In this document: positions 60,301 through 64,000 of the stretch, piece after piece
Layout of the letters: every line of letters begins with the position of its first letter
How positions within the stretch are numbered: the first letter of the stretch is position 1
Source: Erythrocercus mccallii
Taxonomy: Eukaryota; Chordata; Aves; Passeriformes; Dicruridae
Assembly: GCA_013397435.1 (NCBI GenBank)
Contig: VZRG01000290.1
Location: forward strand, 242,742-306,741
DNA: 64,000 bases
Reading direction: 5' to 3'
Notes under the pieces: model-generated
What the model saw: the letters and a program-made list of their open reading frames with translations, nothing else
Database searches by the model: none
What the model was told of the DNA's origin: nothing
Translations under genes and position numbers: made by a program

Positions 60301-62309
60301 ACTGTGTTCGTAATTTGCTTGTTCAAGTAATTATTCAACACTGTCCATTGCTAATTTTAGATGATTCTAAATACAATAGATTCAGTTAGTACATGGAGTG
60401 TTTGATTAGCTGAGGATTGAGATAATCCATTGTTGTGCTTTAATGCTTCTCTTGTGGGTATTCCAGTGACCTCTCGTAACTCTTAAACTTTATCTAAAAT
60501 TTGGTACATGCTTTATTCAGCACAATAAAACTATATTGAATGATTAAGTTGTAATTAATGAATTTAGCTTCTTGCATTTGACTCAATTCTTAGTAGAAGC
60601 ATTAAACGAAGTGCATTTGTTTCACAAATGTCTTTTGAATGCCTTAAACTTAATCAAAATGATTTAGGGCCACATTCTCATGTTTTATATATATATTGAC
60701 TTTAGTTTTCTGTTGATTTTTTCTGTGGTCTTCACAGACTGTTTGAAGTTAGAGGAAAAGAAAAAAACCCAAACTCTTACAATGCCAAATACACTTACCA
60801 CACCTTCTGTAAAACGCCTTAAGTCAAAATTTCAAGATGCAATATGGCCAATTGCTGCTTGAGCCACAGGACTTCACACCATTCAGATGACAGTAAAGTA
60901 ATATGGTAGTGAAGAGGGAGGTTGTACTGCAGGTGCCGTGCCCCAGTTGTAGAGGGAACCTAGTTTAGTTTTCTGTCCAGAAAAATACATTTCAACCTGT
61001 GACTCTGCTTTTTTTGCTTCTAGAGATCAGGAATTAGGTTGATCATGAGGTTCCTCTCAAGACAGGATCCCTTCTGTAGTCTTCTCATGCAGTCCCAACA
61101 TAATAATAGTGCTGGTAGGGCTGCCATCATTGCTGTTCTGTCATATTTTATCCCTAAAAAAGGAAACACGTTTTAAAATATTTGCCTTTTTTATATACTT
61201 TGATTTTGGTAAACTGCCAAAACTTTCCCTGAGAAGGAAAAAACTAATAGTTTTAAATGGAGCCCGGAGAAGCCAGAATGGAATTTAATTAGACGAAGAA
61301 AGGTTTCCAGTGAAAGAGTTTTCTTCTCACTTAATTTGAGGGAAGAGGAATCGGAACCTTAGATGTAAGTTCTCTGCAATTTTCTCTTGTTACTCTTTGT
61401 TACCAAAGTAAATTCTGGCTGTATTTAGACTCCGAACCTGGAGCAGGAGTTGAAACAGTTGGGGCAGACTCAGCTAAAGACCCAGGTTGAGCCATGATGT
61501 GGAACAGCTCGGTAGTAACTTTCACACCTCTCTTTCTGTTGACTCCTACTTGGAGTTATTTTATCTGAAAGGGAACCTCATATACACAAAATAGAAGAGA
61601 ATTATGTTTTTATTAGGAGGCCTTGTGATGCAGACAACTATGGGAATGAAGGTGATAGAGCAATTAAGCTGCAAGCTCAGAGGGCCTCTCATAAACATCA
61701 AGTGAAATTCTTGTGGGTCTCAGATTTGTTTAAGTTTGCTCACAAGGTTGTGGTTGCCGAATAGAGACTTAAGTGTTTTTTTATCTTCTTGTCAGGGAGG
61801 CTAAAAGACATGTAAGGGTGCCTACATCCCATTTCATATCACTAAGTTTTTTGTGGTGCTGGAAGAAGATGGAGTTGTTTCTGTTCTGTTGTTCTGACTT
61901 TCCATTGGTAGGCAGGTGATTCTGTATGATGATTTAAACCAATTAGGAAAGACTTAAAATTTCTTCACGTCTCCTGAGGATAGAACAACACCTGGGGATA
62001 CAGACCGTAGCAACCCTTGTTCTACTTGACTTGAATCAGGCTTGTGCTCAGTTTTCACAAAAGATATTCACTTGAGATGTCAGAGATTATAGTTCAAGAT
62101 GTTCTTTAGTTGCTAGTATTAAATGACACTGCTCCGTAAGGAGCAATAATGATCTGAGTAATTGATGAAGTGATTCACTGGCATGAATTAGACATAACCA
62201 AACACTGAACATCTGCTATAACCTTTGCAACTGGAGTCTAGCTTGAGTCAGTCATGTTGATGGCATATTCCATCTTTCTTGAAAAATGTACATGTATTTA
62301 TGGAAGAAC
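54361..62309 (+). other. Presumed intron, AT-rich, no recognised exon
   Basis: I saw no repeat family and no coding exon. Short ORFs at 55793-56095 and elsewhere lack recognisable content. An AT-rich (TATATAAGT)-like run lies at about 58830-58860. The stretch 59010-59300 is more balanced in composition. Confidence 0.4.
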
Positions 62310-62640
62310 ACAATAACTGATTGAGGTTTGAAGAGACCTGTGGAGACCATTTTCTCAAATCCTATGCTTAAGGAGACACACCTACAGACTGGACACACCT
62401 ACAGCCCAGGACTGTGTCCAGACAATGTTTGACTGTCTCCAAGGAGGGGAATCCTACAACCTCTCAGAGTAACTTGTGCCAGTGTTTGATCACCCCCTCA
62501 CAACTGAAAAGGATTTCCTGATATTCAGAGGAAAATTTCTATGATTGTTTGTGCCCATTGTTTCTCTTCCTGTTACTGAGCACCATTCAACACCTGAAAT
62601 TTTGAACTGAGAAAAGATGAGATTTATAGAGAAATTTATT
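62310..62640 (-). mobile_element. CR1 LINE 3'-end fragment (older subfamily)
   Basis: It matches by eye the antisense 3' UTR of a CR1 subfamily: GAGGTTTGAAGAGACCTGTGGAGACCAT at the left (62322 on), CCCAGGACTGTGTCCAGACA near 62405, GAATCCTACAACCTCTCAGAG near 62449, GTGCCAGTGTTTGATCACCC near 62475, and TTGTGCCCATTGTTTCTC near 62548. Divergence is high, so it is old. An 18-base spaced duplication of GACACACCTACAG (62374-62386 and 62392-62404) is private to this copy. Confidence 0.8.
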
Positions 62641-64000
62641 TGAATGCTTCTAATCACACATTGTTTTTAAAAATCATCATATCAGATTGCTGTTGTACTT
62701 TGGGTTTGTCTTTAGTCCCTAGCTTCATCACAAGTTTCTTCTTGTGAAAATACTGCTCATTCTTTTTCACCAATCATTTTGAAACTAGTAAGGAGATTGA
62801 AAAAACACATTTCTTGCAGCTTAAATTGTGTGGGTTTTAGTCCATAAGTCAGTGTAGAATGTGGTTGCATCTGCTCCTGGCTTCTGATGATATCTCTACA
62901 AAGGTAAATACTGCTTGTATTCCAGAAGTACCTTCTGGAAGGAGATATAATATCAAGGTAAGCAAAAGGGTAAATGTCTAAATTATCTGAGACTGTAGTT
63001 CAGTGATGACACTTCTATACAATCATTGTGGTTTGGACGTTTGTTTTTACCTAATGATTTAATGCAAAATGCAGAATGATTGAACTAGTAACCTCATTGT
63101 TCTTTCTTTATACAATACTTTCTATTAGGAAGACAGCCATTCTTACTTTATTTCCTTTGAGATTGCTGAATTCTAAGACATGTTCTTGTGTTAAACTTTC
63201 ACTTAGGTTTAGCAAGGTTTATCAAGGTTTATAAAGAGAGTTACCATCACTCATTTTAATAAAAAATGTTGAACTTCTGGGTGCAGAAGACTATTTCCTA
63301 AGGGACTGAAACCAAACTAGTGACACTGACAGCTTGCTAGCAACAAATGTTCTAAGCATTACCTCCTAAGGAAATATAGATAGATCCCCTTTCTATCTCT
63401 AACAGATTTATCTACCAATTATACAATTAGAGAGGCAGTACCTCTGTGGCAGGCATAAGTGCTGAGAAGGTGGCTCAATCATGTTAAAAAAAGAGTGAAG
63501 ATAGGTTATAATAAATCAAAGCCTCTCTAGAGAAGAGGAATAGAGATAAGAGTAAGACTGAGGTCTCTGTGGGGTCTGTAATTTTGAGTACTCGGAGTTA
63601 AGGAATTTAGTGCTGAGATGTATTTCAAAGGTGCTAGTCTGGGTGGAGAAACAGGAAAGAGAGGACTGTTATAAAAATCAGTGGTAACTAGTTTCCTTTC
63701 TTAAGAGATTGTGTAAGTTTATTCTGCTGCAGTGTTTGATGTGGGTTTATCTTCATATATGTGCTTCAATACACATAGTTGTCACAATCGTGACTGGGGA
63801 AAGATATTATGGGCTTAGGAGATGCATATTTTGGTGACTATGTTATGGATGAAATGATGACTGCTGAAAGAAGGATAGGTTCCTCATTTGTCTGTCATCG
63901 TGGGTCCAGTCACAGCTGGGTTTTTTTGCCATGAGAACATTTCATTCACCTTGGTAACATTGTGTCGTGGCGTCGCAGGGTGCAGAAATATCAGAGGCTC
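62641..64000 (+). other. Presumed intron, no recognised feature
   Basis: AT-rich DNA with no recognised repeat, exon or RNA gene up to the window edge. Confidence 0.4.

Noticed and set aside
1..64000. A new multi-gene system, CRISPR array, operon or toxin-defence locus
   Set aside because: The window is vertebrate non-coding DNA with decayed retroelements and one promoter; no such structure is present.

Overview
The window is vertebrate nuclear DNA, most probably from a passerine bird. It is AT-rich and has no long coding ORFs. All recognisable interspersed repeats are avian types: seven CR1 LINE pieces, two LTR-like pieces of one bird endogenous-retrovirus family, and one SINE whose head is a tRNA-Ile sequence and whose tail is CR1. 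A tRNA-Ile/CR1 SINE is known to me only from passerines (TguSINE1 type), which is the basis for the order-level guess.

Layout. 1-340 is antisense CR1 reverse-transcriptase sequence, and 455-1110 is a decayed LTR-like block. 1111-8610 is unique AT-rich DNA with one compositionally different patch at 7860-8480. 8611-9345 is a CR1 3' end on the minus strand, and 11675-13185 is the longest CR1 copy, on the plus strand with its octamer tail. 13186-31499 is a long stretch without recognisable repeats other than microsatellites. 31500-32020 is the CR1 endonuclease region (minus). 37643-38672 is a CR1 (minus) split by the SINE, followed by a near-complete solo LTR (minus) to 39299.

The one gene-related feature is a CpG island at about 41095-43650. 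It holds two CCAAT boxes, a 65-base C run, a probable untranslated first exon ending at a good splice donor (GT at 41859), and an assembly gap at 43335-43425. The donor puts a gene on the plus strand. Everything from 41859 to the end of the window would then be first intron, at least 22 kb, and everything left of about 41000 would be 5' intergenic DNA. I could not identify the gene and found no coding exon. The intron holds one internal CR1 fragment (53835-54360), one CR1 3' fragment (62310-62640), a 44-bp tandem duplication, two short palindromes and some candidate regulatory segments.

ORFs in the window are short and fit either chance, decayed CR1 ORF2, or stop-poor GC-rich and homopolymer sequence in the CpG island. 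I found no tRNA gene apart from the SINE head, no rRNA, no CRISPR array and no operon. I see no new biological system here. The points most worth checking are the promoter with its poly-C run, the SINE-in-CR1 nest, and the candidate intronic enhancers.
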